64,000 nucleotides of DNA from Flagellimonas oceanensis (GTDB lineage: Bacteria > Bacteroidota > Bacteroidia > Flavobacteriales > Flavobacteriaceae), in assembly GCF_003992595.1 (NCBI RefSeq), contig NZ_RZNA01000040.1, positions 124,001-188,000 on the forward strand. Reading direction: 5' to 3'. Position numbers and translations under genes: made by a program. Below, in pieces: positions 1 to 8,248 of this stretch (positions are counted from its first letter, which is position 1; the number at the start of each line of letters is the position of its first letter). Under the pieces are notes generated by a model. That model saw only the letters and a program-made list of their open reading frames with translations, did not search any database and was not told the DNA's origin.

Positions 1-1
1 A

Positions 2-94
2 ATCGGACATCAAAATGTGTTCTGGATGTTGAGTTTTTTTGCTTTGGTTGGAGGAGTAGCTGCATTTATTTACCATCGAAATTATGGTAAGTAA
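2..94 (+). CDS. C-terminal end of a membrane protein, possibly an MFS transporter (5' partial)
   Basis: An open frame enters from the left edge and stops at TAA 92-94. The visible 30 residues form one hydrophobic helix (FWMLSFFALVGGVAAFIY) followed by the short basic tail HRNYGK. This is how the last transmembrane helix of many transporters ends, for example MFS permeases. The family cannot be proved from this fragment. The 186 bases between this stop and the next gene hold no ORF, terminator or clear promoter that I can see. Confidence 0.5.
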   Translation: MGHQNVFWMLSFFALVGGVAAFIYHRNYGK

Positions 95-280
95 GTTTTA
101 AGGGCTTGAAGATTAATGACCCAAATGCGTTTCGTATGCCGTATTATGTTATTCACAGGGTTATTTATACAATTTGAGACAATAGAAGTCCAATTTCAGT
201 AAAATAGTAATTATATTGCCTCTCAATTGGCTTTTTGCTAATTATCAAAACTAAACTTTAAGATTTTACAACTATTACTA

Positions 281-3200
281 ATGCACATGAAGAATTACAT
301 TTTAGGGGCTATATGCCTACTTTTTGTTCTTGTTGGGTGTGAGAAAAAGCGTCAAGGGCCACCAAAGCTTCTCGTTTTTTCAAAAACAATGGCGTTTAAA
401 CATGCTTCTATCCCATCAGGAATTGCGGCACTTGAAAAATTAGGCCAAGAGAATGATTTTGTCATTGACACTACAACCAATGGAGAACTATTTACCGACG
501 AAAATCTGGCACAGTATTCCGCCGTGGTGTTTTTGAGCACCACCGGAAATGTACTCAATGCCCGTGAAGAAGCAGCATTCGAACGCTATATCCAAGCAGG
601 TGGAGGCTATGTGGGTATTCACGCGGCAGCTGACACGGAGTACGATTGGGGCTGGTACAACAAACTGGTCGGAGCGCAATTTTTAAGCCATCCAGCGGGT
701 ACGCCCGAAGCTGACTTTATCATAAAGGATAAAAACCACCCAGCGACCGAATTTTTCACGGATTCCATCTGGCACCGTACTGATGAATTGTACAACTACA
801 AAAACATTTATGATGGCATTAATGTTTTAATGACCGTTGATGAGTCTACCTACGAAGGTGGCGAAAATGGAGATTACCACCCAATGGCCTGGTACCATGA
901 TTTTGATGGTGGACGTGCTTTTTACACTGCTGCAGGGCATACAGATGAAAGTTACTCCGAAGAACTGTTTTTAAAGCATGTTTTGGGCGGAATCAATTAT
1001 GCTATTGGCAAAAATCTGGAATTGGATTTTGTCAAGGCTAGCTCCCAAATCCCACCGGAAGCAGATCGTTTCAGCAAGGTGGTTTTGTCCACGGGACAAT
1101 TTTTTGAGCCTACAGAGATGACCGTACTTCCGAACAATGATGTGTTGATTGCACAGCGTAGGGGAGAGGTCATGTTGTATTCCGATGAGACCAAAGAAAT
1201 CAACCAAGTGGCCTTTTTGGATGTATATCACAAAACACTCGAAACCCCAGGTGTTAATGCTGAGCAAGGATTGATGGGACTTCAAAAAGACCCGAACTTC
1301 GCTGAGAACAATTGGATTTACCTTTACTATGCACCAACAGGAGATAATTGGATCAACCGTTTATCGCGTTTTAAATACAAGGACGGTAATTTTGACATGG
1401 ATTCCGAGCAGGTAATTTTGGAGCTGGAAAGTCAGCGAGAAATCTGCTGTCATACAGGAGGTTCCATTGCATTTGGCCCTGATGGATTGCTTTACTTGTC
1501 AACTGGGGATAATTCAACCCCATTTAACGATAGCGAGGCCAAATATGTCAACAATGGTTACGCACCGTTGAACGACCAATCAGGTAAAGAAAACTTTGAT
1601 GCTAGACGTTCTTCTGCCAACACCAATGATCTTAGAGGGAAAATCCTAAGAATCCGAGTAAACGAAGATGGAAGTTACGATATTCCCGAGGGGAATTTAT
1701 TCCCGGTAGGTACTGAGAAAACACGTCCAGAAATATACACCATGGGGCATCGTAACCCTTACCGTATTTCTGTGGATATGAAACGCGGATACCTTTATTG
1801 GGGAGATGTAGGTCCCGATGCCCGTGTAGATAGTTTGGAAACACGTGGCCCAATGGGTTATGATGAAATGAACCAAGCCCGTGAGCCTGGCAACTACGGT
1901 TGGCCCATGTTTATCGGTGACAACTTTGCTTACAACAAATACAACTACGAAACAGGTGAATCCGGAAGGTTCTTTGACCCAGAAAAACCAATCAATGATT
2001 CCAAGAACAACACAGGTTTAAGGGAATTGCCACCGGCAAAGCCAGCGTATGTATATTATCATTATGGTGATATCCAAGACTTTCCACAAGTCGGTTCCGG
2101 TAGTAGGAATGCCATGGCAGGGCCTACTTATTGGTCTGATATGTATCCAAACGGCGGCGGATTGCCATCATACTATGACGGTAAGGTCATTATCTATGAT
2201 TGGATGAGAGGCTGGATGATGGCCGTGCATCTGTTTGAAGATGGTACGTTCAACAAAATGGAGCCATTTGCTCCGGATATCGAACTTCATAACCTGATTG
2301 ACATGGAGATGAGTCCTGATGGACGCGTGTACCTATTGGAATACGGTAGTGGCTGGTTCTCTGCAAATCCAGATAGTGGTTTGAGTTATATTGAATACAA
2401 CGGAGGTAACCGTGCGCCCGTAATCGACAACTTCATCGTGGACAACAATTCGGGTTCTTTGCCACTTTCTGTTACAGCTACAGTAGAGGCCCATGACAGG
2501 GAAGGTGATAGCATGAGTTATGTTTGGGATTTGGGTGATGGTACTACTGAGGAGACCACTGAACCTACCTTGACACATACCTACGATGCAGCTGGAGCAT
2601 ACAAGTTGAACGTTACTGTTAAGGACCCAGCTGGCGAAGAGGCATCAAGCATTGACCAGACCATTGTTGCAGGCAATGTGAGGCCCGTTGTAAGTATTGA
2701 AATGGATCAAGCGAATAAATCCTTTTATATTCCCGGACAACCCATTAATTATACCGTTTCTGTTACCGATGAGGACAGCGAGGTAAATGAGGACAATGTT
2801 TATGTATCCGTGGAATACCGTTCTGGTATGGATGAGGTGAACATGAACTTGGGACACCAACAAGTGTCTGGCGCTGTCATGGGGAAAGCATTGACCCAAA
2901 GCTTGGATTGTAAGTCCTGTCACAAGGAAAATGAAACATCCATAGGGCCTAGTTACATGAAAGTCTCTGAAAAATACAAAGGAGACCGACGCTCTACCAA
3001 CTACTTGATGGCGAAAATCATTGCAGGTGGATCTGGTGTTTGGGGAGAAGTGGTTATGCCAGCGCACCCTAATGTTACCCAAATGGAGGCTAGACAAATT
3101 ACCCAATACATCCAGTCTTTGGCAGGTGGTGATAATAAAGAACCATCACTTCCTTTGTCAGGTTCCGTTAGGCCAGAGGCTAAAGAAAATGGAGAGGTAT

Positions 3201-3670
3201 TCTTGTTGACTGCCAGTTATACGGATGAAGGTAAGGGAGAAGCATTGCCTTTGACAGGTTCCGAAACAGTGGTATTGGCAAGCAATAGCATGTCTTTCCC
3301 TGATGGTACTCCCACCGAGGGTATGCAAGCCATGTCTTTTGGTGGAATGCAACTACAGCTATTGAACGCTGCAGAAGGGTGGTTGAAGATTGAAGATACC
3401 GACCTAACTGGTGTAAGTAGATTGATGGTCATGGTAGGATGGCAAGAACCTCCAAGTATAGGTTATACTATGGAGTTGAGAGCCGGAGCTCCCGATGGTG
3501 AAGTCCTGGGAACAGGACAACTCAATCCTGCTGGACTTGGTGGTCAAGGTGGAGCTATTATGATACCCATCAAGAAAACTGATGGAGTACAACCTGAGCT
3601 ATACCTTACCTACAAGGCTGAAGGAGAAGGGGCGAGCCCTTTTGCACTGACACAGGTACAGTTTAATTAA
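281..3670 (+). CDS. Secreted ThuA / PQQ-type sugar dehydrogenase / PKD / cytochrome c fusion lipoprotein
   Basis: A multidomain protein of 1129 aa. A lipoprotein signal (LLFVLVGC, Cys20) implies export and lipid anchoring. The order is: ThuA-like domain (about 30-245), glucose/sorbosone dehydrogenase beta-propeller (about 265-690), PKD domain (about 726-795, core YVWDLGDG), class I cytochrome c with CKSCH at 877-881 as the c-type haem site and a Met after it as likely axial ligand, then a C-terminal beta-rich CBM6-like domain (about 1000-1129). ThuA is linked to sugar utilisation and the propeller family oxidises sugars, so electrons could pass directly to the fused haem; that is inference. 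Start could be ATG 281 or ATG 287. It follows a probable transporter and ends at a strong hairpin. Confidence 0.9.
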   Translation: MHMKNYILGAICLLFVLVGCEKKRQGPPKLLVFSKTMAFKHASIPSGIAALEKLGQENDFVIDTTTNGELFTDENLAQYSAVVFLSTTGNVLNAREEAAFERYIQAGGGYVGIHAAADTEYDWGWYNKLVGAQFLSHPAGTPEADFIIKDKNHPATEFFTDSIWHRTDELYNYKNIYDGINVLMTVDESTYEGGENGDYHPMAWYHDFDGGRAFYTAAGHTDESYSEELFLKHVLGGINYAIGKNLELDFVKASSQIPPEADRFSKVVLSTGQFFEPTEMTVLPNNDVLIAQRRGEVMLYSDETKEINQVAFLDVYHKTLETPGVNAEQGLMGLQKDPNFAENNWIYLYYAPTGDNWINRLSRFKYKDGNFDMDSEQVILELESQREICCHTGGSIAFGPDGLLYLSTGDNSTPFNDSEAKYVNNGYAPLNDQSGKENFDARRSSANTNDLRGKILRIRVNEDGSYDIPEGNLFPVGTEKTRPEIYTMGHRNPYRISVDMKRGYLYWGDVGPDARVDSLETRGPMGYDEMNQAREPGNYGWPMFIGDNFAYNKYNYETGESGRFFDPEKPINDSKNNTGLRELPPAKPAYVYYHYGDIQDFPQVGSGSRNAMAGPTYWSDMYPNGGGLPSYYDGKVIIYDWMRGWMMAVHLFEDGTFNKMEPFAPDIELHNLIDMEMSPDGRVYLLEYGSGWFSANPDSGLSYIEYNGGNRAPVIDNFIVDNNSGSLPLSVTATVEAHDREGDSMSYVWDLGDGTTEETTEPTLTHTYDAAGAYKLNVTVKDPAGEEASSIDQTIVAGNVRPVVSIEMDQANKSFYIPGQPINYTVSVTDEDSEVNEDNVYVSVEYRSGMDEVNMNLGHQQVSGAVMGKALTQSLDCKSCHKENETSIGPSYMKVSEKYKGDRRSTNYLMAKIIAGGSGVWGEVVMPAHPNVTQMEARQITQYIQSLAGGDNKEPSLPLSGSVRPEAKENGEVFLLTASYTDEGKGEALPLTGSETVVLASNSMSFPDGTPTEGMQAMSFGGMQLQLLNAAEGWLKIEDTDLTGVSRLMVMVGWQEPPSIGYTMELRAGAPDGEVLGTGQLNPAGLGGQGGAIMIPIKKTDGVQPELYLTYKAEGEGASPFALTQVQFN

Positions 3671-3691
3671 GAATTGATTGAAATCAAATAG

Positions 3692-3720
3692 AAAAGGCTC
3701 TGCATTTGCAGAGCCTTTTT
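3692..3720. terminator. Bidirectional rho-independent terminator
   Basis: GGCTCTGC (3696-3703), loop ATTT, GCAGAGCC (3708-3715), with TTTTT after it and AAAA before it. It lies between the convergent genes ending at 3670 (+) and 3740 (-) and can serve both. Confidence 0.9.
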
Positions 3721-3739
3721 GCTTTTATACTAATTGGGA

Positions 3740-5353
3740 TTATAGTTTTTTAGTCTCGATGTAGAAGTTTTTATCAAAACCGACTTTAGTTCCATCCAAA
3801 TCTTCCGTTTTCCATGAAGCATTGGGGAACAACCATTTTTCCGAACCATTAACTGTTATTTTGATGGGCATATCAAAACCTTCCACAATGTCCACATACC
3901 TAAAACTGATGGTTTCTCCATCAAGTTTATATTCCAAGGAGGGAATCATGGTCGTACGTAAATATTGATCAAAGAAAGCAGATAGGTCTTTGCCTGATTC
4001 TTCACTCAAATAAGCTTCAATTTGAGCTGAGGTAACGGTTTGATGATAAAACTCTTTATTCAGCCCTCTCAGCATTTGACGCCATTTTTCATCATCGTCC
4101 ACCAATTGGCGTAAGGTGTGAAGTATATTGGCTCCTTTGTAGTACATATCGCCTGAACCACTTTTGTTCACACCATAAGGTCCGATAATCGGGCGGTCGT
4201 TTTGAATATTGGAGCGTGTTCCGATTACGTATTCGGCAGATGCCTTTTTACCAAAGTGATAGTCGAGGTACAGATTTTCCGAGTAAGCTGTAAATCCTTC
4301 GTGCACCCACATATCAGCAATATCTTTGTATGTGATGTTGTTGGCAAACCACTCGTGCCCCGCTTCATGGATGATAATAAAATCAAACTGTAGCCCCCAA
4401 CCGGTACCTGATAGGTCACGGCCCAAGTAACCATTCTCGAACTTATTGCCGTAGGTTACGGAACTTTGGTGCTCCATGCCCAAATAGGGCACTTCCACCA
4501 ATTTAAAACCATCTTCATAAAAAGGGTAGGGACCAAACCAATGCTCAAAGGCCCTAATCATCATTGGGGTTTGTGTAAATTGCTTTTTGGCCTTTTCCAA
4601 ATTTTCAGGCAGCACATAGTAATCCAGTTGAAGTGGACCATTTTCCCCTTGGTAGGTTTCTCCAAAATGAACGTAATTCCCAATATTAACATTAACGCCA
4701 TAATTGTTGATTGGATTTTTGACGACCCAATTGTAGGTTTTGAAATCCCCTTTGTCCTCTACACTTTCCAATTGTCCGTTGGAGACATCCATCAGGTCTT
4801 TTGGAACCGTTGCACTGATGCGCATACTGTCCACCTCATCGTACATATGGTCTTTGTTGGGCCACCAAACACTTGCTCCGAGTCCTTGACAAGAGGTAGC
4901 CACGAAGGGGTTTCCGTTAGGGTCCTCCTTCCATGAAAAACCACCATCCCATGGCGCACGAACAGCTTCCCGTGGATACCCGGAGTAGGTTATTTTAAGT
5001 TGATTGAGCTCTCCAGGCACTTGTTTTTTCTTCAGCTTGATGAAATGTGCATTTCCCTCCGAAGTGAATTTCAACTTTTTGCCATCTTGTTCTACGGATT
5101 CAATCTTCATGGGTTCCTGCAGGTCAACTTGAAGTGTTTTGGCTTCATTCAATACCTTATAGCTGATTACATTATATCCCGAGATGAATTTTTTGGAGGG
5201 TTCAACCTTTACGTTCAAATCGTAGTGACTCAAGTCCCACCAAGCGCGTTCAGGGGTTATGCTGCCTCTTAGGGTGTCTTGTCTTGTGAATTCTTGTGCA
5301 CTGATTGCCCATACTCCAAGTAAAAGGGCAATGGTTAGGAAGTTTTGTTTCAT
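3740..5353 (-). CDS. Secreted M1 family zinc metallopeptidase (aminopeptidase)
   Basis: A 537-aa protein with a Sec signal peptide (MKQNFLTIALLLGVWAISA|Q). The gluzincin motif HEAGH starts at His329 (H329, E330, H333), and the third zinc ligand E352 lies exactly 18 residues further on in VHEGF. GMEHQS upstream is the position of the GxMEN exopeptidase motif, here GMEHQ. Family members cleave N-terminal residues from peptides. It is shorter than classical M1 enzymes and lacks the C-terminal ERAP1-like helical domain, as many Bacteroidetes members do. It is the last gene of the otsAB-led run, 13 bp after the M28 gene. Substrate unknown. Confidence 0.92.
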   Translation of the reverse strand: MKQNFLTIALLLGVWAISAQEFTRQDTLRGSITPERAWWDLSHYDLNVKVEPSKKFISGYNVISYKVLNEAKTLQVDLQEPMKIESVEQDGKKLKFTSEGNAHFIKLKKKQVPGELNQLKITYSGYPREAVRAPWDGGFSWKEDPNGNPFVATSCQGLGASVWWPNKDHMYDEVDSMRISATVPKDLMDVSNGQLESVEDKGDFKTYNWVVKNPINNYGVNVNIGNYVHFGETYQGENGPLQLDYYVLPENLEKAKKQFTQTPMMIRAFEHWFGPYPFYEDGFKLVEVPYLGMEHQSSVTYGNKFENGYLGRDLSGTGWGLQFDFIIIHEAGHEWFANNITYKDIADMWVHEGFTAYSENLYLDYHFGKKASAEYVIGTRSNIQNDRPIIGPYGVNKSGSGDMYYKGANILHTLRQLVDDDEKWRQMLRGLNKEFYHQTVTSAQIEAYLSEESGKDLSAFFDQYLRTTMIPSLEYKLDGETISFRYVDIVEGFDMPIKITVNGSEKWLFPNASWKTEDLDGTKVGFDKNFYIETKKL

Positions 5354-5366
5354 TTATGAATGTTTA

Positions 5367-6698
5367 TTATCTAAAAATCTTGTTTGGAAAAACCACTGGA
5401 CTTTCATGTCCGTCCTTGCCCACGGCAGCCACCCCAAAGAAGTAATTGTCTATTACAATGCCTTCCAAGGTATGTTCATTTGCATCCCCAACGTATTTGT
5501 AATGGTCCCAAGTAGGGGAGGTGGTATCCCTCCAATATATTTTATATCCGACCGCATTTTCAACCTTGCTCCAACGTAGTTTGGCACTGGGTTCCACAAT
5601 ACCTCCGATTTCAACAGTTTCTGGAGCAGGTGGGGCCCAGGCGATGGATGCCAAGTTAATGGCATTGACGGCCGTAAGCTTTTTGGCGTATTCAAAATTT
5701 ACGTGTTCCAGAACATCTCCGTAGGCAATACCGTCCTCTGTTCGGATGTCTTGGTGTTGCTGTGTGTAATTCTCGTGGGCTTCCATGATGCGAATACCGG
5801 CATAGCCAGCATCATTGAAAGGTCTGTGGTGTCCGCCACGTCCAAACCTATCCAAACGGTAAATCATCATGGGGTTCATTTCGGGCATATAGGTCTTGGT
5901 GGTTTTGTACACGTAGCGTGCCAGCTGACGGGAAATCCCATCCACTTCGCCGCCATAGAAGCGTCTAGCCCTTCGCTCTCGTTCTGTTTCGGTAGGTGGA
6001 ACGGGTTCTGAGAAAATCCTGAAATCCCTATTGCTCACAACGCCATCTACTCCGGTTATGTTTCCAATCATGTCGTTATTGAGAATACCAACAATATCCC
6101 ATCCTTGCTCTTCGGCATAGGTGGCTAAACCTTTACCTCCATAAAGACCCTGTTCTTCGCCTGAAAGTCCTACGTAAATGATGCTGCTCTCGAACTTGTA
6201 TTTGGATAACACACGAGATGCTTCGATAGTACCGGCCATTCCACTGGCATTATCGTTGGCTCCTGGTGAATCAGAAGTATAGTTGGTAGGGTCGCTGACA
6301 CGGGAATCGATATCCCCGCTCATGATTATGAAACGATTCGGGAATTTGGTCCCACGTTGAATGGCAACGACGTTTACGATTTCCACATCTTTGACGATTC
6401 GGGAATTATCGCCTTCCTCTATTAAGTTTTTTTGATAGAAAACTTCGAGACAATTGCTACAGTCGGCAGAGATTTTTTCAAACACCGATTTAATCCATCT
6501 TCGGGCAGCACCAATGCCCCGGGTTTGGGAAACGGTATCGCTCAACGTATGTCTTGTACCAAAGTTGACCAATGTGGTTATATCACTTTCAATACGTTCA
6601 GCGGAAACTGAATTGATGATATCGTAAAGTCGAGTATCGGTTTGGGCAAAACCAAGGGTTGTAATGGTTAGCAATAGGAGCGTAATTGTTTTTTTCAT
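5367..6698 (-). CDS. Secreted M28 family metallopeptidase with C-terminal fibronectin III-like domain
   Basis: The start is taken at ATG 6698 (MKKTITLLLLTITTLGFAQ), which gives a clean signal peptide; an in-frame Met 24 bp upstream would add eight residues before it. M28 landmarks follow: GANDNASG (metal-bridging Asp), SGEEQG (catalytic Glu and ligand), NNDMIGN (Asp ligand) and the late His of the HENYTQQHQ stretch. At the first metal position, where most M28 enzymes have a His-x-Asp pair, this one reads SGDIDS, so His appears replaced by Asp. The last 90 residues (PETVEIGGIVEPSAKLRWS onward) look like a fibronectin III fold. Predicted exported aminopeptidase or carboxypeptidase; co-directional with M1 (13 bp) and the propeller/NTF2 gene (26 bp). 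Confidence 0.88.
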   Translation of the reverse strand: MKKTITLLLLTITTLGFAQTDTRLYDIINSVSAERIESDITTLVNFGTRHTLSDTVSQTRGIGAARRWIKSVFEKISADCSNCLEVFYQKNLIEEGDNSRIVKDVEIVNVVAIQRGTKFPNRFIIMSGDIDSRVSDPTNYTSDSPGANDNASGMAGTIEASRVLSKYKFESSIIYVGLSGEEQGLYGGKGLATYAEEQGWDIVGILNNDMIGNITGVDGVVSNRDFRIFSEPVPPTETERERRARRFYGGEVDGISRQLARYVYKTTKTYMPEMNPMMIYRLDRFGRGGHHRPFNDAGYAGIRIMEAHENYTQQHQDIRTEDGIAYGDVLEHVNFEYAKKLTAVNAINLASIAWAPPAPETVEIGGIVEPSAKLRWSKVENAVGYKIYWRDTTSPTWDHYKYVGDANEHTLEGIVIDNYFFGVAAVGKDGHESPVVFPNKIFR

Positions 6699-6724
6699 AT
6701 GTGCGGGGTTTGATTTGTTCAAAG

Positions 6725-8248
6725 TTATTTAATGAATGTGACCTTGGTAATTGTCCCGTTCTCCACTTCGTAAATGGCAATGGCCTTAAATTCCATGCCA
6801 TTGGCAACTACCTGCTCTTGATCGATCACTTTGTTGCCAATAACTATTCTGTTCTTTATTTTTGCATGAAGGTCGGGAGTGTTTTCAAAAAACGATCCGT
6901 ATTGTTGTTTGACCATCGACTTGCCTTTCACGCTTGGTGTATTTTGATATTCAAATATTTCAATGGAATCGGCATAGGTATCGGCAAAGCCTTCAATATC
7001 ACGATTGTTATAAGCGTCCAGTTGCTCTTCCACAATACTTTCTGCATCGGTCAAAGGACCATCCGGAAAAATAAAGGTCATTGAAGTGATTTGCCCATTT
7101 TGGACTTGATATATGGCCACTTGATGTCCTTCCCTGCCATCTACTTGGGTAACTTCTTCATCAATTACGGTGTTTCCAAGGATAATTCGGTTGACTACTT
7201 CGACGCTGGATGATTCCACATTTTCAAAAAAGCGTTCGTAGTTCTTCCTCATTGTACCATTGCCCTGATACATTTTTTCATTGGGAAAACGTCTGACCAG
7301 CACATCTTCGGCAAAGCAGGACACAAATGCTTCCAAGTCTCGTTGATTAAAGGCCTTTACTTGTTTTTGAATGATTTTAGCAGGGGATTCCTCCGCAACA
7401 AAAGCCAATCTTTTATGGTTTGGGCTAATGGCAATTCGGCTAATGTTGTTGATTTCTTCCTGATCAAATTCGATAAAGGGTTCCCAACCGTTCTCCGAGC
7501 CAATATCCTTTGTTAAAAGCTTTTTGCCCGCTCCTGTAATGATGGTATTTTCATCCAACCAACAAATATCCTCTTCTTTACCATAGGTATGGGTTATTTT
7601 TTTGGATTCGCCCGTAATCGGATTAAGCGATAAAACCTCCCAAGCATTGTTTTTTTTGCCAATAAAACTGATCAAATCAGTATTGGGTATTTGGTGCAGG
7701 GAACGCCCTACATTTTGATAAACGGTCTTTTGGGTATGCTCTTCCAAGTCCAAAACCACAAGGTCCATTCGGTTTTCCACCAAAACAGTGGCAACTAAAA
7801 TCTGATTATCGAACCACACATGATATCCAATCTTTAAATCTGACAAAGCCTCTGATTCGCTGGTCTCGACATCATATTCGTAGAGTCGCTGAAGGCCATC
7901 TACATCCAAACGGATAGCGGAAACAGCATTTTTTCCAGGAATACGTAAAGGGGAGTATTCACTACCTGCGGTGGTATAAGTCAACCAAGATGACATACTT
8001 CCTTCATTAACATTAAACTGAAGAATATCCGTTTGGTTTTCTCTGGTAGAGGCAAACAACACACTATCATCATCCCAAAACGAAGGCTGATTGTCGTATC
8101 CGGGATTGTTGGAAATGTTTTTAGGATTGCTCAAAACGGGTTTTCCATTATTCAGTTCCATATCAAAAAGATAGACCTCTGTTTCTATCTGCGCCCATCC
8201 TTGACCGGATGCCAACAAAAAGCAAATAATGAAAAACCTTCGTATCAT
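6725..8248 (-). CDS. Exported TolB-like beta-propeller protein with two tandem SnoaL/NTF2-like domains
   Basis: A 507-aa protein with a signal peptide (MIRRFFIICFLLASGQGWA|Q). Residues about 25-290 contain repeated strand patterns of a TolB/WD40-like propeller (NPGYDNQPSFWDDDSVLF, GSEYSPLRIPG). The rest is two homologous copies of a SnoaL-like domain of about 115 aa: the first begins VKAFNQRDLEAF, the second LDAYNNRDIEGF, and they end QNGQITSMTFI and ENGTITKVTFI. The internal duplication is obvious by eye. NTF2-fold domains bind small ligands or act as isomerases, but no catalytic role can be assigned. The ATG overlaps the otsAB stop by 4 bp (ATGA), so translation is probably coupled. Confidence 0.78.
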   Translation of the reverse strand: MIRRFFIICFLLASGQGWAQIETEVYLFDMELNNGKPVLSNPKNISNNPGYDNQPSFWDDDSVLFASTRENQTDILQFNVNEGSMSSWLTYTTAGSEYSPLRIPGKNAVSAIRLDVDGLQRLYEYDVETSESEALSDLKIGYHVWFDNQILVATVLVENRMDLVVLDLEEHTQKTVYQNVGRSLHQIPNTDLISFIGKKNNAWEVLSLNPITGESKKITHTYGKEEDICWLDENTIITGAGKKLLTKDIGSENGWEPFIEFDQEEINNISRIAISPNHKRLAFVAEESPAKIIQKQVKAFNQRDLEAFVSCFAEDVLVRRFPNEKMYQGNGTMRKNYERFFENVESSSVEVVNRIILGNTVIDEEVTQVDGREGHQVAIYQVQNGQITSMTFIFPDGPLTDAESIVEEQLDAYNNRDIEGFADTYADSIEIFEYQNTPSVKGKSMVKQQYGSFFENTPDLHAKIKNRIVIGNKVIDQEQVVANGMEFKAIAIYEVENGTITKVTFIK

